A stretch of 64,000 nucleotides of DNA from Glandiceps talaboti (GCF_964340395.1 NC_135555.1:27368725-27432724); one strand, 5' to 3'; shown: positions 33,988 through 46,507, numbered from the stretch's first letter. Program-made: numbers and translations. The notes: a model not told the origin generated them from the sequence alone.

Positions 33988-34182
33988 TTAAATTAATTAG
34001 GTTCTAGTGGATTCATAAAATCCTGTATGGTTACACCACCATGATCTCCAAAAAATGCATTACTTTTCAGTGTTTCCATGTACTCAGATATTTCAAACTG
34101 CCCAAATAGGTAGAGGAACTCTTCAACTATACATTAGTTGTGAATCCATTTAATTTGCGCGAGGGTCGTGTCCACCATTTTT

Positions 34183-35188
34183 AGCACAACTGAACTGAGG
34201 TTCAGTAGTGCTATAGGGATCGCCCTGCATCTGTCTGTGTGTGTGTGTGTGTGTAAACAACTTAAAGTCAAAAACTGCTGAACCGATTGCCATGATATTT
34301 GGTGGGTCCATTACCTTTCTAGTTGGGAAACTGTTCAAATCAAAATGATCGCATCACAGGTGTGTGATTTGGGTCAAAAAATGTGATTTTTGGTCAAAAA
34401 CTTAAACTCAGAAATTACTGGGCAGATTGGTGCGAAATTTGGTGGGAACATTCTTAAGGGGATGTTAAGTAAGATTTGTTCATGACATGATGATTCCATC
34501 AGTGATATGCAAATTAGGGCTAAAAATGTGTCTTTTTGGTTGAAAATCTATAATTCCAAAACTACTGAGCAGATTGAGCTGAAATTTAATGGGAATGCAT
34601 CTAGGGATGTATGGATGAAGAAATATTAAGCATACAATGATTCCATGATTGATATGCAAATTAGGTGTAAAAATGTTCATTTTTGGTCAAAAACTTATAC
34701 TTGGTCAATGATAGTGAAACTTGTTGAGATGTTTCTTAAAGTGTTATTATGCAGATTTTTCTTCGAAACATGTTGACAAAATTGGCCCTATCAACCATGA
34801 CCATGCCCTTAGCAACAACCAAATGGCAGTATAGTTTGGTTAAATAAGAACATCATCTGGTAGGCAAGTGAGTAAACATTCAGAAAATGTATGCAAATAT
34901 CCCTAGTAACCATGACCAGGTCCATGGCAACAGCCAAACATTCGTGTATTTCACTAAGAACAGAGATTAATAAAAAATTGAATAAACATTAAAAAATATA
35001 TGTAATTTTGCCTTACAAGACCACGCCCATAACAACAGCCAATTGATGGTGTATATTGTAAGACAATAACGGATTAGTAGGCGAAAGGAATGAACTTCAA
35101 AAAATGTATGCAAATATCCCTAGCAACAAGACCACACCCATAGCAACAGCCACATTCAGTTGTGCTACGATGACATTGGCACTTTTTT
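34183..35188. repeat. Family-1 copy
   Basis: 5' hairpin AGCACAACTGAAC-TGAG-GTTCAGTAGTGCT, a short (TG)n, the body, about four central units, and the 3' end CAGTTGTGCTACGATG. Complete layout, diverged. Confidence 0.7.
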
Positions 35189-35397
35189 CTATCAGATAAA
35201 TGAAGCACCAATGATTGACGTAATGCTGCTTTTTATAGGCAAAGATTCAGTTGGTCTGGTAAAGTGGTTACTAGATATTTTCAGTGTGCCATAGTTCAAA
35301 GATTACTGAGTTGGCTGAATGAGAAGGTACATATCTGAAATTTTACTGTAAAGTTGATTTAGTAGAATTGAGTGACTGTTCAACATTTTATTTACAG

Positions 35398-35521
35398 GCT
35401 ATGAGAGATACAGTTTACTTCGTGGAGACCCAGCTCTGTGCTTCTTGGATAGATGTGGTCCTCCTGATGCAGCAGCTTTGACAAATGATGAGATAGGTGA
35501 TGGTGATGATGATGACGATAA
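35398..35521 (+). CDS. CHD7-like: CHD exon 6 of window
   Basis: Acceptor acattttatttacag, donor GATAA|gtaagt. It completes the split Gly and reads GYERYSLLRGDPALCFLDRC, then GPPDAAALTNDEIGD and an Asp run. GYE+Y...R.DPALCFL+R.G.PD.KA is diagnostic of CHD6-9. The acidic tail matches the low-complexity acidic linker of the family. Leaves in phase 2. Confidence 0.95.
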
Positions 35522-35883
35522 GTAAGTTTTAATGTACAAATCGTATCAAAATTAAAATATGCTGTAACTCAGGCATCATACTGATAATAAGCTTGTTCTT
35601 CGACAACTGCATGATAGAGTTAAAAATGCAGGGTCTTAGTATCATATGGTTACTTGTTTTCTTATTAGGGTGAACCTTTGAAAGGCACATTTGTGCATAT
35701 CTTGCTTTTCTGTAAAGTTCTTGTGAGTTAGGGATGATATCAAAATCAAAAACACCGTAATTACGTGTCCTCATGAGTAGCGATGACTAGCTCTTCGTAG
35801 CTCTGATGTACTACGTGAAACAGGAGATAATGAGGTGTTCAAGTTAGTGAATAACTGACAATAGATAATCAGTTCACTTTTTT
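35522..35883. other. Intron 6 start, nothing recognised
   Basis: No feature recognised. Confidence 0.5.
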
Positions 35884-36490
35884 CTTCCGTAAGGAAGAGA
35901 TATATTTATGAGTGGAAGTCTGTGTGTGTGTGTCTCTGTCTGTGTCATCGTTTTCTCCATAACGGCTTGCTCAATTCAAACGAAATTTTGAAGACGTATT
36001 CTGTACGGTAATGGCAAGACTTGATTAAGTTTTGGTAAAAATCCCGTGAATATTAATGAGCAATTTACGTAATTAATGATTTTCGGTAATTAGGCTATAT
36101 CTCAAGAATGCACGCTTTAAATTCAATATAATTTGATACATGCATTTGCTATACTTAAGCGCACTTGTCCTGAAACTATTATTGATGTAGCTTTTAGTTT
36201 TAATAAATTGTTGGCATATTTTTGTAGGCCACTAAAAAGGAAAAAATATTTTCTCGTAAGGAAATGTTGTCTAAAGTGGTACGAGGATGCGCTTATTTTT
36301 TTTTGTACTTTCTCAACAAATGTCACAGTACATGTTGTGGTTGGCCAGGAGATCAATAATAGCAATAAGCAAATAGCAATCAATGAGAAAAAATAACTTA
36401 TTACATAAGTTCTGTTGTATTCCAACAATTGTCTGTAGGAACGACAATCTCAAAACTTTGCCCTTACGGAAGACATTCAGTTTACATCTG
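35884..36490. mobile_element. Helentron-like family 3
   Basis: Starts with the hairpin CTTCC-GTA-AGGAAG, then a (GT)n tract, an AT-rich body, and ends with CCCTTACGGAAGACATTCAG, whose CTTACGGAAG is inverted relative to the start. Similar 3' ends occur at about 22790-22815 and 63290-63320. No central tandem units and no coding capacity. Confidence 0.6.
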
Positions 36491-36839
36491 GTCTTTGTTT
36501 CCCGTAAAGACGTCATCTTTGAGCGTAGATACACATAATTTTTGATCGCCAACACACAATAGATAGTGATTCTCACCTTCCGTGTTTCCAATGATGACAT
36601 CATCTTCTATCGTAGTTTGTCATAATTTTCGATCGTCAAAGAAAACCGCGTACTCCAGCTAGTAATGTGCTGATGAAACTAGTGCTGTACATGTTCTTAT
36701 GACTGCAAGTTCATGGGCGATATTCATAAAAAAACAATTAGGTACGCACGAAATCAAAGTTTCAATATTCAGTAAATCTTTTACAACGTACATAATGGTA
36801 TGTAGAAACTGCATCGATTAGAAATTTATTGTGATGGAC

Positions 36840-38590
36840 GCATGAACGTAATATTGTAACAGTCCTGGGTTAACAGTAAATCTTTGAGGAAGATTATCGT
36901 ACAATTGAGTGACTCTCAAAGCATCAATCACGGTTAGAATCTTTTTTTTTGCACGGTTGACAAACTAACTGTACAACTTCAACTTACAAGCTCTCGCTTG
37001 ACGGCCATGCTAGTGCCAAGAAATGCAGTTGAATTTCCGGGTTGCGGAATTGCAGTTTTGACTTTTATGTCGTCGATAAACGGGATTTGTTTTATATATT
37101 CTGAAACAACAACTAACAGGGTTCGCACGGTCCTGGAAAACCCTGGAATTTCAAACCCTCCCTGGAAAACCCTGGAAAATTCTGGAAAAATGCGCCCTAC
37201 CCCTGGAAAACCCTGGAAAATGATCATGATCAATCGATCGATTAATATTGACGATCATCATGTCAGTGCTCGAGCCACCCATTCATATGATTCTGAATCT
37301 CATAAATGTGAAATGGCGAAAATATTTTCAAAGTCTTTCACCACGGTGGTGAATCAAAATTCACGCTGATTAAACCCAGACAGTCAGCCGATCGTTCCAC
37401 GAGACACTTTGCCCCACAGACCGTGCCTATACATAGTTGAATGGGTGCCGCAATGTTTGCTTCTATCTTGCGTATATTGCTACTCCATCTCCCAGTCGTC
37501 ATTTCAGGGACATGATATTGTAACAGTCCCAGCCGGGGGTAACAGTGGGTCTGTTAACAAGATTATCGAAACATTGTAGCGAATATCAAAGCATCATCAA
37601 CCACGATTAGAAATTGTTACAAGTTTCGTGCACGAGTCAACATAAGCTTACTACAAGCTCAGGCATGGCAATACTAGGGCTAGGGCCTAGGGAAGTGCAG
37701 TTGAATTTCCGGGTTGTGGAAGTACGGTAACCGTTGTGACTTTTATGTCGTCGATAAATGGGTATTTGTGTTACATGTTCTAAAGAATAAACTACTGTTT
37801 TATGTTGTCGGTAGAGTAACATTCGTCAATGGTCAAGTTGAGTTGAGAAATTGCGATGTTCCACAACTCGTGGCATCCGATCCGTACATAAACATCGAGA
37901 CGCAAGTGATGAATGTATTCAGTTATTCATAGCTCAAAATTTTGTTACGTAAATGACGTTTTTATTCAAAATTTTGAAGTAAAAATTTATTTTAGGTGAC
38001 TTATAAATCTAGTAACATCAAACCATACAATAACGAGGACAAAATTTAGTTTTTAATTTATTTTTCTGGATATGTCTGAATTAGACTGACGAATGCTGCG
38101 ACTCAATCATACAAGTTCAATGCACCTTCTTGACGAAACAGCTGCTTAGGGGGTAGGACAGAGGTTTCTCCGTTAATCTTAGCGTGCAAACGTGGTTTTG
38201 AAATCAACATCTTGCATAGTGTCGATTGTCTTTAAAATGTTTTGTGACATTATATGGGAACGGTTGTTAATTTTTTTCTCGTCCACATCAAACAATTAGA
38301 TGTCATTCAAAAAATATACTTTATTGTCAACACCCCTGGAAAATGGCCAAAATCAATATGAATACCTCTGGAAAACTGACGAAAAACCCCTGGAAAGTCC
38401 TGGAAGTTTGTTTTGCTTTAAGTGTACGAACCCTGACTAATTTTTTATGTTTCTCAGTACAGTAACATTCCTAAATGATGGGGTTGAGTTGAGAAATCAC
38501 TATATTCGGCAACATGTGGCGTGACTTTGGTAGATAAACATAGAGACGCAAGTGATGAACGTATTCAGTTATTCGTAGCGTGAAATTTCG
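36840..38590. repeat. Dispersed repeat R, copies 2 and 3
   Basis: Copy 2 is split: 36840-37116 and 38441-38590. Copy 3 (37490-37935) lies inside the element that splits copy 2. Shared landmarks: 'gtaacagtcc', 'gtcgataaa', 'cagtaacattcc', 'gtattcagttattc'. Confidence 0.6.
37117..38435. mobile_element. hAT-like TIR element, CAGGGTTCG ends
   Basis: Left end CAGGGTTCGCACGGTCCTGG, right end complement TCAGGGTTCGTACAC with CCAGGACTTTCCAGG further in. Both subterminal regions are filled with CCTGGAAAA-type repeats. ACTAA is duplicated at 37112-37116 and 38436-38440. CAGGG ends suggest hAT, although the usual hAT duplication is 8 bp. No transposase is visible. It carries a copy of repeat R. Confidence 0.7.
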
Positions 38591-39259
38591 TTATATAAAT
38601 TACGTTTTCCCTCCAAATTTTGAAGAAACGAAATGTTTTTAGGTGACTTCTAAATCAGTCAAATCAAACTATATATTTAATGCAAGATAAGCTTTAGTTT
38701 TTAATATGTTTTTGTGGACAATGTTTGAATTCGACTGACTAATCCTGCGACTCGAATCTAACACGATCAACACGTTCACCAGCCAGACGAAAATGGTTGA
38801 CATGTTTGTTGACTAGGTTGACTAGCTGAGAAACACATAAGGAACTTGTGAGGCAGTCCGAATAAATAGATGTAAAATCCGACTTTTCGATTATAAAAAT
38901 TCTTCTTCAAGGTATTTTTAGGCAAGACATGTTAGGTAAACACCTGAATATATCTGAAACACTTAGTTGACTAGCTGACTGTACGAATGCCATAGAAGGC
39001 ATCGAATGAATAACATTGAAAAAGTAAGCGTGAAACTGATATGCACAGGAAAGAAAATCTTTTTGTTTCGTGTTTTTTTTCACATTGCAGACTACGCGTA
39101 AATGATCGTAGTTTGGGCTCATGAATAACGGACAATAGGTGTTTACTTTTTATTGTCTACAACCTAAAGTACATGAATATGCGTCGGGACTTACGAATAT
39201 TCACCGTAGTACATAGTAACTACTCGTCACTACTCGTTAGGACGCGTAATTACGATTTT
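38591..39259. other. Intron, nothing recognised
   Basis: No coding or repeat signal recognised, apart from a short text shared with 18630-18730 ('aaggaacttgtgag', 'gcaagaca'). Confidence 0.4.
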
Positions 39260-39322
39260 TTAGCACAACTGAACTGAGGTTCAGTCGTGCTATAGGGATC
39301 GCCCGGCGTCTGTCTGTCTGTC

Positions 39323-39354
<32 letters not shown>

Positions 39355-39930
39355 TAAACAACTTAAAGTCAAAAACCGCTGAACCGATTGCCACGATATT
39401 TGGTGGGTCCATTACCTTGGGTGTCTAGTTGGGAAATTGTTCAAATCAAAATGATCGCATCACAGGTGTTTGATTTGGGTCAAAAAATGTGATTTTTGGT
39501 CAAAAAACTTTAACTCAGAAACTACTGGGCAGATTGGTGCGAAATTTGGTGGGAACATTCTTAAGGGGGTGTAATTAGTGCTAAAAATGTGTCTCTTTGG
39601 TTGAAAATCTATAATTCCAAAACTACTGAGCAGATTGGGCTGAAATTTAATGGAAATGCATTTAGGGATGTATGGACGAAGATATGTTACGCATACCATG
39701 ATTCCATGAGTGATATGGAATTAAGGTGTAAAAATGTGAATTTTGGTCAAAAACTTATATCTCAAAAAGTACTAAGTGAATGAGTTTGAAACTTGGTGAG
39801 ATGTTTCTAGAAGTGTTATTCTATATCATTGCTTTTCCTCAAAAATCTTCAACTCTGAAATTACCCAGTAGATTGAGCTTAACTTTGTTGAGAATGTGTA
39901 GATTTGTCCTCATTAATAGCTGACACAGTG
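39260..39930. repeat. Family-1 5' half
   Basis: AGCACAACTGAAC hairpin, (TG)n near 39323-39348 and the conserved body; it fades before any central units. Confidence 0.65.
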
Positions 39931-41290
39931 AGAACAGTACATTGTTAATTAACTATAATGTTTACTTTACTATTTCCTCTGGTGGTAAAGCCTGCAGCAT
40001 GGCCAGTTTGGTTTATGACTTGATTATGTAATATGTTCAACAGTTGTAAGACAGCTGTTTCATCACCTACCCATATAAACTGAATGTAGCTTGTGTTTAA
40101 AATATTACAATAAGACAACCAAGAAAGTTAAACATGTTACATTGGTATGACTTGGTTCCAAATTGATTTAAAAAAAATAAAGAAGTACAAAACCTTGTAG
40201 ACACATCCCTTTAAAGTTTGATTAGGATGTTGCTATACTTGTTTTGTACACTTCCAACATAGGATGGCTGGATTATGATGATGGAAATTAGGTATGAAAA
40301 TTTTGTTTTGGTTACAACATTAAATCTTCAAAAAATTATATATCTATCATTGCCCTGAACATGAAGTTGTGCGGCAACACAGTATTTGCGCTATTTTTTT
40401 ATTTTGATTTCGCCCCAGAGTACAAAATGACAGTTCTCTGCCATAAATTAGAGTTGTGAACCTCTAAGAGTATAGTTTATCTGTGCTTGCTTCTCCTGAT
40501 ATGATGGCATGTATATGTATATGGGAATTGTTGTGATAGAAGAAGTGTCTTCTTTCGCGGTGAGTGGACCTGCGCTCTCACAGAAACAAGTGTAATTTTA
40601 CCCCTTTCATATGTGGTTGGCTAAATACGTCGATATCAACGATATTATCGACATTTTATTGTATTCTGATAGAAATATTCTGAGACATAACTCGGAAAAC
40701 AAATGCCTGTGGATAGACCGTATTAGATGTATGTGATTTATAGAAAGAGGGGGAAGGGAACTCCGAACACCATCAATGTTAAATATGTGTATGACATTGC
40801 GTTTACCATGTAACCAACTATGGGTTGTTAGATCAAGTTTGTTAATAAGTGGGAAAATTTTTCAATGCTGGTTCAGACTTGATTTTTTTTTTGGTGTTAA
40901 TAAATTGGTTTGAAGGTAAGTTAGCCACATGACCAGTTTGTCAAGGTTATTGACCCTAGTATTAGGGTAAATTAGCAGGGAAGACATTGGCGATATGTCC
41001 CCGCGTCGATACATAGTTGACCTTTCTTTTAAGACGTTTCGGACTGGCTGTTAGGGTTCTTCATCAGTTGGAGTTCAGTCTAACGAGACAGTGCTCCCGC
41101 TTTTATTTGGCTTAAAATTCAATTTTAAAATTCAATTCAAAGTTAGCCAGATTCAGCCTCATATTCATATTCAGTCTCATAATCACACTCTCGCCTTTGA
41201 GGGCGCTACATGTATACAACACTTTCAGTGGCGCCATTGAGATCGCAAGGAATGCTGGTCTATGGCAGCTGTGGGCCATTGCGGACCAGA
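39931..41290. other. Intron, nothing firm
   Basis: Mostly A/T-rich. Around 41031-41067 there is 'aagacgtttcgg' and 'ttcttcatcag', a motif pair often seen near Penelope-like element ends; too short to classify. Confidence 0.35.
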
Positions 41291-41297
41291 ACTGCCA

Positions 41298-41530
41298 GTA
41301 TTTTTTTTTTTTTTTTAAATTCTAATTTTGATTTTATTTTACTTTTGTTTTCATTTCACTTTTATTTTACTTTTACTTTTATTTCTATTCTATTTTTACT
41401 TTTATTTCTATTTTACTTTTGCTTTCACTTTACTTTTACTTTCCTTTTAATTTTGATTTTGTTTTCATTTCACTTTCATTTTTATTTCATTCTACTTTTA
41501 TTTTAATTCAATCTTTATTTTTTTATTAAA
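41298..41530. repeat. T-rich (ATTTTACTTT)n-type low complexity
   Basis: Pyrimidine-rich imperfect repeat of 'attttacttttatttc' type. It gives a spurious Phe-rich open frame. Confidence 0.85.
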
Positions 41531-41725
41531 TATTTTAATCTTTTTTCTTAATTTTCTTAATTTTTTTTTATCGAAACAATTCGCATATATTCGCAGCCCT
41601 GGGCCACCATACATGTATATCTTTGAGATTTGAATGACATTGAAAATTCACTTGTCTTATGGATCAGGAAATAAATAAAGGTGCTCAGTTTTAGCTGAAT
41701 TACACCTCTATAGCTACCTATATAT

Positions 41726-42858
41726 GTAGAGACACTAGATTACCATCTACAATACATCCCTATAAATGTAGTGTTAGTAGAATGGAGAGACACTAGATTA
41801 CCAGCTACAATACATCCCTATAAATGTAGTGTTAGTAGAATGGAGAGACACTAGATTACTAGCTACAATACATCCCTATAAATGTAGTGTTAGTAGAATG
41901 GAGAGACACTAGACTACCAGCTACAATACATCCCTATAAATGTAGTGTTAGTAGAATGGAAAGACACTAGATTACTAGCTACAATACATCCCTATAAATG
42001 TAGTGTTAGTAGAATGGAGAGACACTAGATTACTAGCTACAATACATCCCTATAAATGTAGTGTTAGTAGAATGGAGAGACACTAGACTACCAGCTACAA
42101 TACATCCCTATAAATGTAGTGTTAGTAGAATGGAGAGACACTAGATTACTAGCTACAATACATCCCTATAAATGTAGTGTTAGTAGAATGGAGAGACACT
42201 AGATTACTAGCTATAATACATCCCTATAAATGTAGTGTTAGTAGAATGGAGAGACACTAGATTACTAGCTATAATACATCCCTATAAATGTAGTGTTAGT
42301 AGAATGGAAAGACACTAGATTACTAGCTACAATACATCCCTATAAATGTAGTGTTAGTAGAATGGAGAGACACTAGAATACTAGCTATAATACATCCCTA
42401 TAAATGTAGTGTTAGTAGAATGGAAAGACACTAGATTACTAGCTATAATACATCCCTATAAATGTAGTGTTAGTAGAATGGAAAGACACTAGATTACCAT
42501 CTACAATACATCCCTATAAATGTAGTGTTAGTAGAATGGAGAGACACTAGATTACCAGCTACAATACATCCCTATAAATGTAGTGTTAGTAGAATGGAGA
42601 GACACAAGATTACTAGCTACAATACATCCCTATAAATGTAGTGTTAGTAGAATGGAGAGACACTAGATTACTAGCTACAATACATCCCTATAAATGTAGT
42701 GTTAGTAGAATGGAGAGACACTAGATTACTAGCTACAATACATCCCTATAAATGTAGTGTTAGTAGAATGGAGAGACACTAGATTACTAGCTATAATACA
42801 TCCCTATAAATGTAGTGTTAGTAGAATGGAGAGACACTAGATTACTAACTGTAATATG
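41726..42858. repeat. 58-bp minisatellite, 19 copies
   Basis: GTAGTGTTAGTAGAATGG recurs every 58 bp from 41768 to 42812 (18 intervals) without indels; units differ by a few substitutions. It lies in CHD intron 6, ending about 240 bp before exon 7. Not an open frame. Confidence 0.95.
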
Positions 42859-43100
42859 TGAAAAGGGACTAGATTATTTTAGAACCTCTGAACAACAAAC
42901 AACAAGACTCAAAAATAGTCAGACAAATATAAAATGTTCTATGTTACAGTAATTATTGAAGAATTGCATGTTGTCTGTAAGAGACCAAGTACACATATAG
43001 CTGTGCCACAAAGCTTATAAGCTGAGCAACTATGCTGCTAATCTTATCTTTGAAATCAAACCTAGACTGTGACTAGTTGTATGTATAACTTTTTAACCAG

Positions 43101-43252
43101 TGTGTTGGATGATGAACCAGACTTCAAACCTGTGCAGAAACTTATTAGGGAAGATTTAGAAGAGGATTCTATGTCACCAGCCAGTATGTCAACACCCCAA
43201 CCATCACCAAGACCTACCAAGTCATCTCACAAGAAAGTAGAGCCACCTACAG
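43101..43252 (+). CDS. CHD7-like: CHD exon 7 of window
   Basis: Acceptor ctttttaaccag, donor ACAG|gttagt. With the carried bases it reads NVLDDEPDFKPVQKLIREDL, then a Ser/Pro-rich stretch ending KKVEPPT. D.PE+KP resembles the segment that follows the acidic linker in CHD6-9. Low-complexity Ser/Pro composition suggests a flexible linker. Phase 2 in, phase 1 out. The donor is overlapped by a transposon target duplication. Confidence 0.88.
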
Positions 43253-43254
43253 GT

Positions 43255-43765
43255 TAGTCTCGCTGCTAGACGTTCGGGCTTTCTTTCGATACTATAAGCG
43301 AATGAAGTTCGCAGTGAGAGCTTGCCCGAACAGTCTAGCAAATGTCATTTTCAGACTGGACATTCCATTGAGATTACATTAAGCGGTGGGTTGGGACATG
43401 TATGCATATATATACTTTAATATATTCAATCTCTGCATGCAGGTGTTGACAAACACACTTATGTCATTACTATGTCTTATCGGTTTATGTTAATTGTGAG
43501 TTTGATGAGTGTGTAGACGTTGTCATTCACACATTTCAGTTAAAGCATTGGTGGTTATTTTTACAAGCCCTCCTTAAGATGAATATGCATGAAAAAATTA
43601 GCTATTGTCCTCTGTTTGTGCTTGTCGCTAATGCGGTTCTCTGATTGGCAGTTATTTATATCCTGATGACATTTGCTAGACCTTGGATGTTCCATCCTCG
43701 ATAGCGATGTTCGGTCGTGTGTCATATTGTATCGGAAGAACATCCGAGGTCTAGCAGATAGACTA
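43255..43765. mobile_element. Second TIR element on a 5' splice site
   Basis: Left end TAGTCTCGCTGCTAGACG, right end complement TAGTCTATCTGCTAGACC. CCTACAGGT is duplicated at 43246-43254 and 43766-43774, a 9-bp duplication. Each end also folds: GCTAGACGTTCGGGC pairs with GCCCGAACAGTCTAGC, and TGCTAGACC with GGTCTAGCA. The target spans the exon 7 donor (ACAG|GT), so the donor's +3 to +6 bases, TAGT, are now the transposon terminus. About 511 bp; no coding frame. Confidence 0.75.
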
Positions 43766-43775
43766 CCTACAGGTC

Positions 43776-44335
43776 AGTTCTGTGAGCAAATATGGTGTTT
43801 GAAATGTTTGAAGAAATGTTTTGTTTTTACTTGAAAACTCATGCTATATTTAGACTCGCTGTCGCATTACTATTAGCTGTTTTGTATGTACCATTATCCA
43901 TCGCGTAATTGTACTTGAATATCCTTATCCTTGTACTATGGATCGTCATTGACCACATAGGGCTAATCATTTGTTGACTGCGATGCTCCATGCCCTGGGG
44001 TATTGCAGGAACATGTCAACAATTGATTAGCCCTATGTAGTTGATGAGGGCCCCACTCAGTACAGTTTTGCAGTAGATTATTGGTACATACAAAACAGGC
44101 CTTTTAGTGATGCGGTGTGATGCTCCGAGGACTTTGAGAGAGTCTACTGCTATGTTATAATTGTCATAGTTACTTACAGTGTGTTGAGGAAAGAAACATT
44201 GACATGATGAATTTTTTATTGCCAGTCTTACAATGTAGTGTTATTTTGATGTTGACAAAAAGTTTTGGGAGTACTTGGTATTTATCATGAAAAATTTAAT
44301 GTTGTGACAAGATTATCGTGTGTGTTTGCATACAG
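43776..44335. other. Rest of intron 7
   Basis: Contains an inverted word pair (cacatagggctaatc near 43955 and gattagccctatgt near 44023), a possible roughly 90-bp hairpin. Otherwise unremarkable. Confidence 0.45.
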
Positions 44336-44454
44336 CTCCAGGAAAGCTGCCATTCCCAGCTGCATCTGATCTGAACACCAGACTTAGAAGATTAGTGACT
44401 AGTTTACAAAGAAATCATAAAAAGCAACAACTAAAACAGGCTGCCAGAGAAAGA
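44336..44454 (+). CDS. CHD7-like: CHD exon 8 of window
   Basis: Acceptor tttgcatacag, donor AGA|gtaagt. Reads APGKLPFPAASDLNTRLRRL, then VTSLQRNHKKQQLKQAARER. The L.TRLRRL+T..QR..K++Q+ pattern is conserved in CHD6-9, a basic helical segment. Phase 1 in, phase 0 out. Confidence 0.95.
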
Positions 44455-44464
44455 GTAAGTTATT

Positions 44465-45115
44465 TAGCCCGCAAAGGGTGAAGCCTGATGGGGGCTACTA
44501 TGTTGGGCTCCTTTCGTCTGTCCATCTGTTCGTCCGTATCCACCTGTATCTCCAATATGCATCTGCCAATTTCAACCAAACCTGTTACAAATGTCAGATG
44601 TTATAGAGGGCATATGCACGTCACTTGGTTTTACAACCCTCGCGATAACAGCGAAATGGTGGCCATATTTGTCGTAAATAATAATTTTTTGCCCAATAAC
44701 TCTTGAAGTTTAACAGATACAGATCTCATTCAAGTTTCTTCACCATGTTATCAATCATGAGCCTTTTAATGGCACATTGACTTTTGACCTTGACCTCCAT
44801 CTTCAAGGTCAAATAGCCATTATTATTGTCAAAGTGTATATGTATATCTCTGATATACATGGACTGATTTCAACCAAACCTTGTACAAATGTCAGATGCT
44901 ATAGTCTGCATATACACATAACATAGTTTCACAACCCCCACGATAACGGCCAAATGCGGCTATATTTGTCATAAATATTCAAATTTTGGCCAAAAAAAAT
45001 CTTTGTCACTTAACAGATAGAGACCCTATTCAAGTGCCTTCGATATGGTTATCAATGATGAGCTTTCTAATGACACATTGAAATTTGACCTTGACTTTCA
45101 TCTTCATGGTCAAAT
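44465..45115. repeat. Helentron-like family 5 (tentative)
   Basis: Starts 10 nt after the exon 8 donor at TAGCCCGCAAAGGG...GGGGGCTA, with a short (GTCC)n-like tract, then two diverged units of about 310 bp ('tttcaaccaaacc', 'acaaatgtcagatg'). The body resembles family 2 in style. No coding frame. Confidence 0.5.
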
Positions 45116-45436
45116 AGCTTTGTCTTCCTATTTTGAAATCATTAAGATAATATAAATATTAATGCTAATGTGCCTGAATATTGTCAAGGATCTACACATA
45201 ATAGATAAGAAATGAACAACCCTTTCAGGTGTTGTCAGTGTATCTTTTTGATTGCCTTTAAGGCCATGGCATAGTTGTTGTCCTTTTTGAACTGACAGCC
45301 TGCGACATAATGTACAAACTAAAGAACTTGCTGTAGTCACCACAAAAAATACTTTGGGGGGGGGGGGGGGGGGGCTATGTCTTCCCATGAAGCCCTGTTC
45401 TTTTTCTCTTTTAACTTCAGCTGCACCACCCAATAT

Positions 45437-46090
45437 TAGTCCCCGCCGGACAAAGTCCGAGATGGGGATTTATGGATTGGGTTCCATCTGTCCATTTTTC
45501 CGTCCGTCCGTCCAGAGCCGTTTCTTGGAGATGCCTGGACCGATTTTTTTCAAGCTTGGTACAGGGGCAACATACAATGGCATACATTATATGCACGTCA
45601 ATTTGTTTTATGATACGATCCAATATGGCCGCCTAGCAGCCATTTTGTTTGCAAATTTTCCCTGTCCACAGCCATAACTCAGACATGCTTTAACAGATCT
45701 CATTCAAAGTTGGTATTAGGACAGTGTTCTATGACATACATGTGCATATTCATTGTTGTCGTGATACGATCCAATATGGCCACCTGGCAGCCATTTTGTT
45801 TGCGAATTTTTTATGTCCAAAGCCATAACTCAGATATGCTTGAACAGGTTCCCCCCCCCCCCCCATACCCAACCTATCTTTTATTGTTGAATGGTTTATT
45901 CCATCATGTCATCTTGAAGAGTAGGCATGTCCCATGTCCAACGAGGAGACACAACATATCTAAGTCTTTGATTTAGGTTCACAATTGTTGCGTGATCAGA
46001 GTAGTGATATCAAGAAAATGACAACATAAACTGCCAATCTTTAAAACCCAATCATAGCGGGGACTCTGTCATTCTCAATGACTTGTTTTA
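45437..46090. mobile_element. Helentron-like family 2 copy
   Basis: AGTCCCCGCCGGACAAAGTC hairpin, (GTCC)n, two 151-bp-type units, then GCGGGGACTCTG, GTCATTCTCAATGAC and TTGTTTT. Preceded by a (G)n run at 45354-45373 and interrupted by a (C)n run near 45851. Confidence 0.7.
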
Positions 46091-46507
46091 TTTGAAATGT
46101 TTAGCAATGCATTGATAAATATGGCTGTCTTTGTGCTTTAGTTGAATGTCCGGTAGCTGTGTCAGCTTCCAAAGGGAATGTCTTAGTACTAGTATTGTCA
46201 AAAACCTCAACTGAAAATTGATTTTGTAAAATATTTGGTGGACAAAAAAATGCACCCCCCCCCCCCCCCCCCATATATTTTTACATTCTTTGTAACAAAA
46301 TAATGGACAAAGTTTAAAATACTGTTATTACTCAAGAAAAATGAAAGAAAAGTGGTTTAAAACTGTTTTGATGGTAGCTTTTCCTCTACATCAGACTAAT
46401 GTTAATAAAAATAGTGAATAAGTTATAATTTTGCATGTCAAACATGTAATTGTGAGTGATGGTGAATTTTATCATAATCTGATCATTTTCTCTTGTGATT
46501 ACCACAG
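46091..46507. other. Rest of intron 8
   Basis: (C)n run at about 46254-46271; otherwise nothing recognised. Confidence 0.5.

Noticed and set aside
36998-37369. 123-codon frame with PGKPWK words
   Set aside because: Spans the junction of repeat R and the CAGGGTTCG element; the words come from CCTGGAAAA subterminal repeats.
41031-41067. Hammerhead ribozyme (CTGATGA and GAAAC on the minus strand)
   Set aside because: The core words are present but the intervening segment does not form a stem II, and no matching stem III is seen; the similar motif at 62337-62364 lacks a core base.
41210-41506. Phe-rich 98-codon frame
   Set aside because: Low-complexity T-rich DNA.
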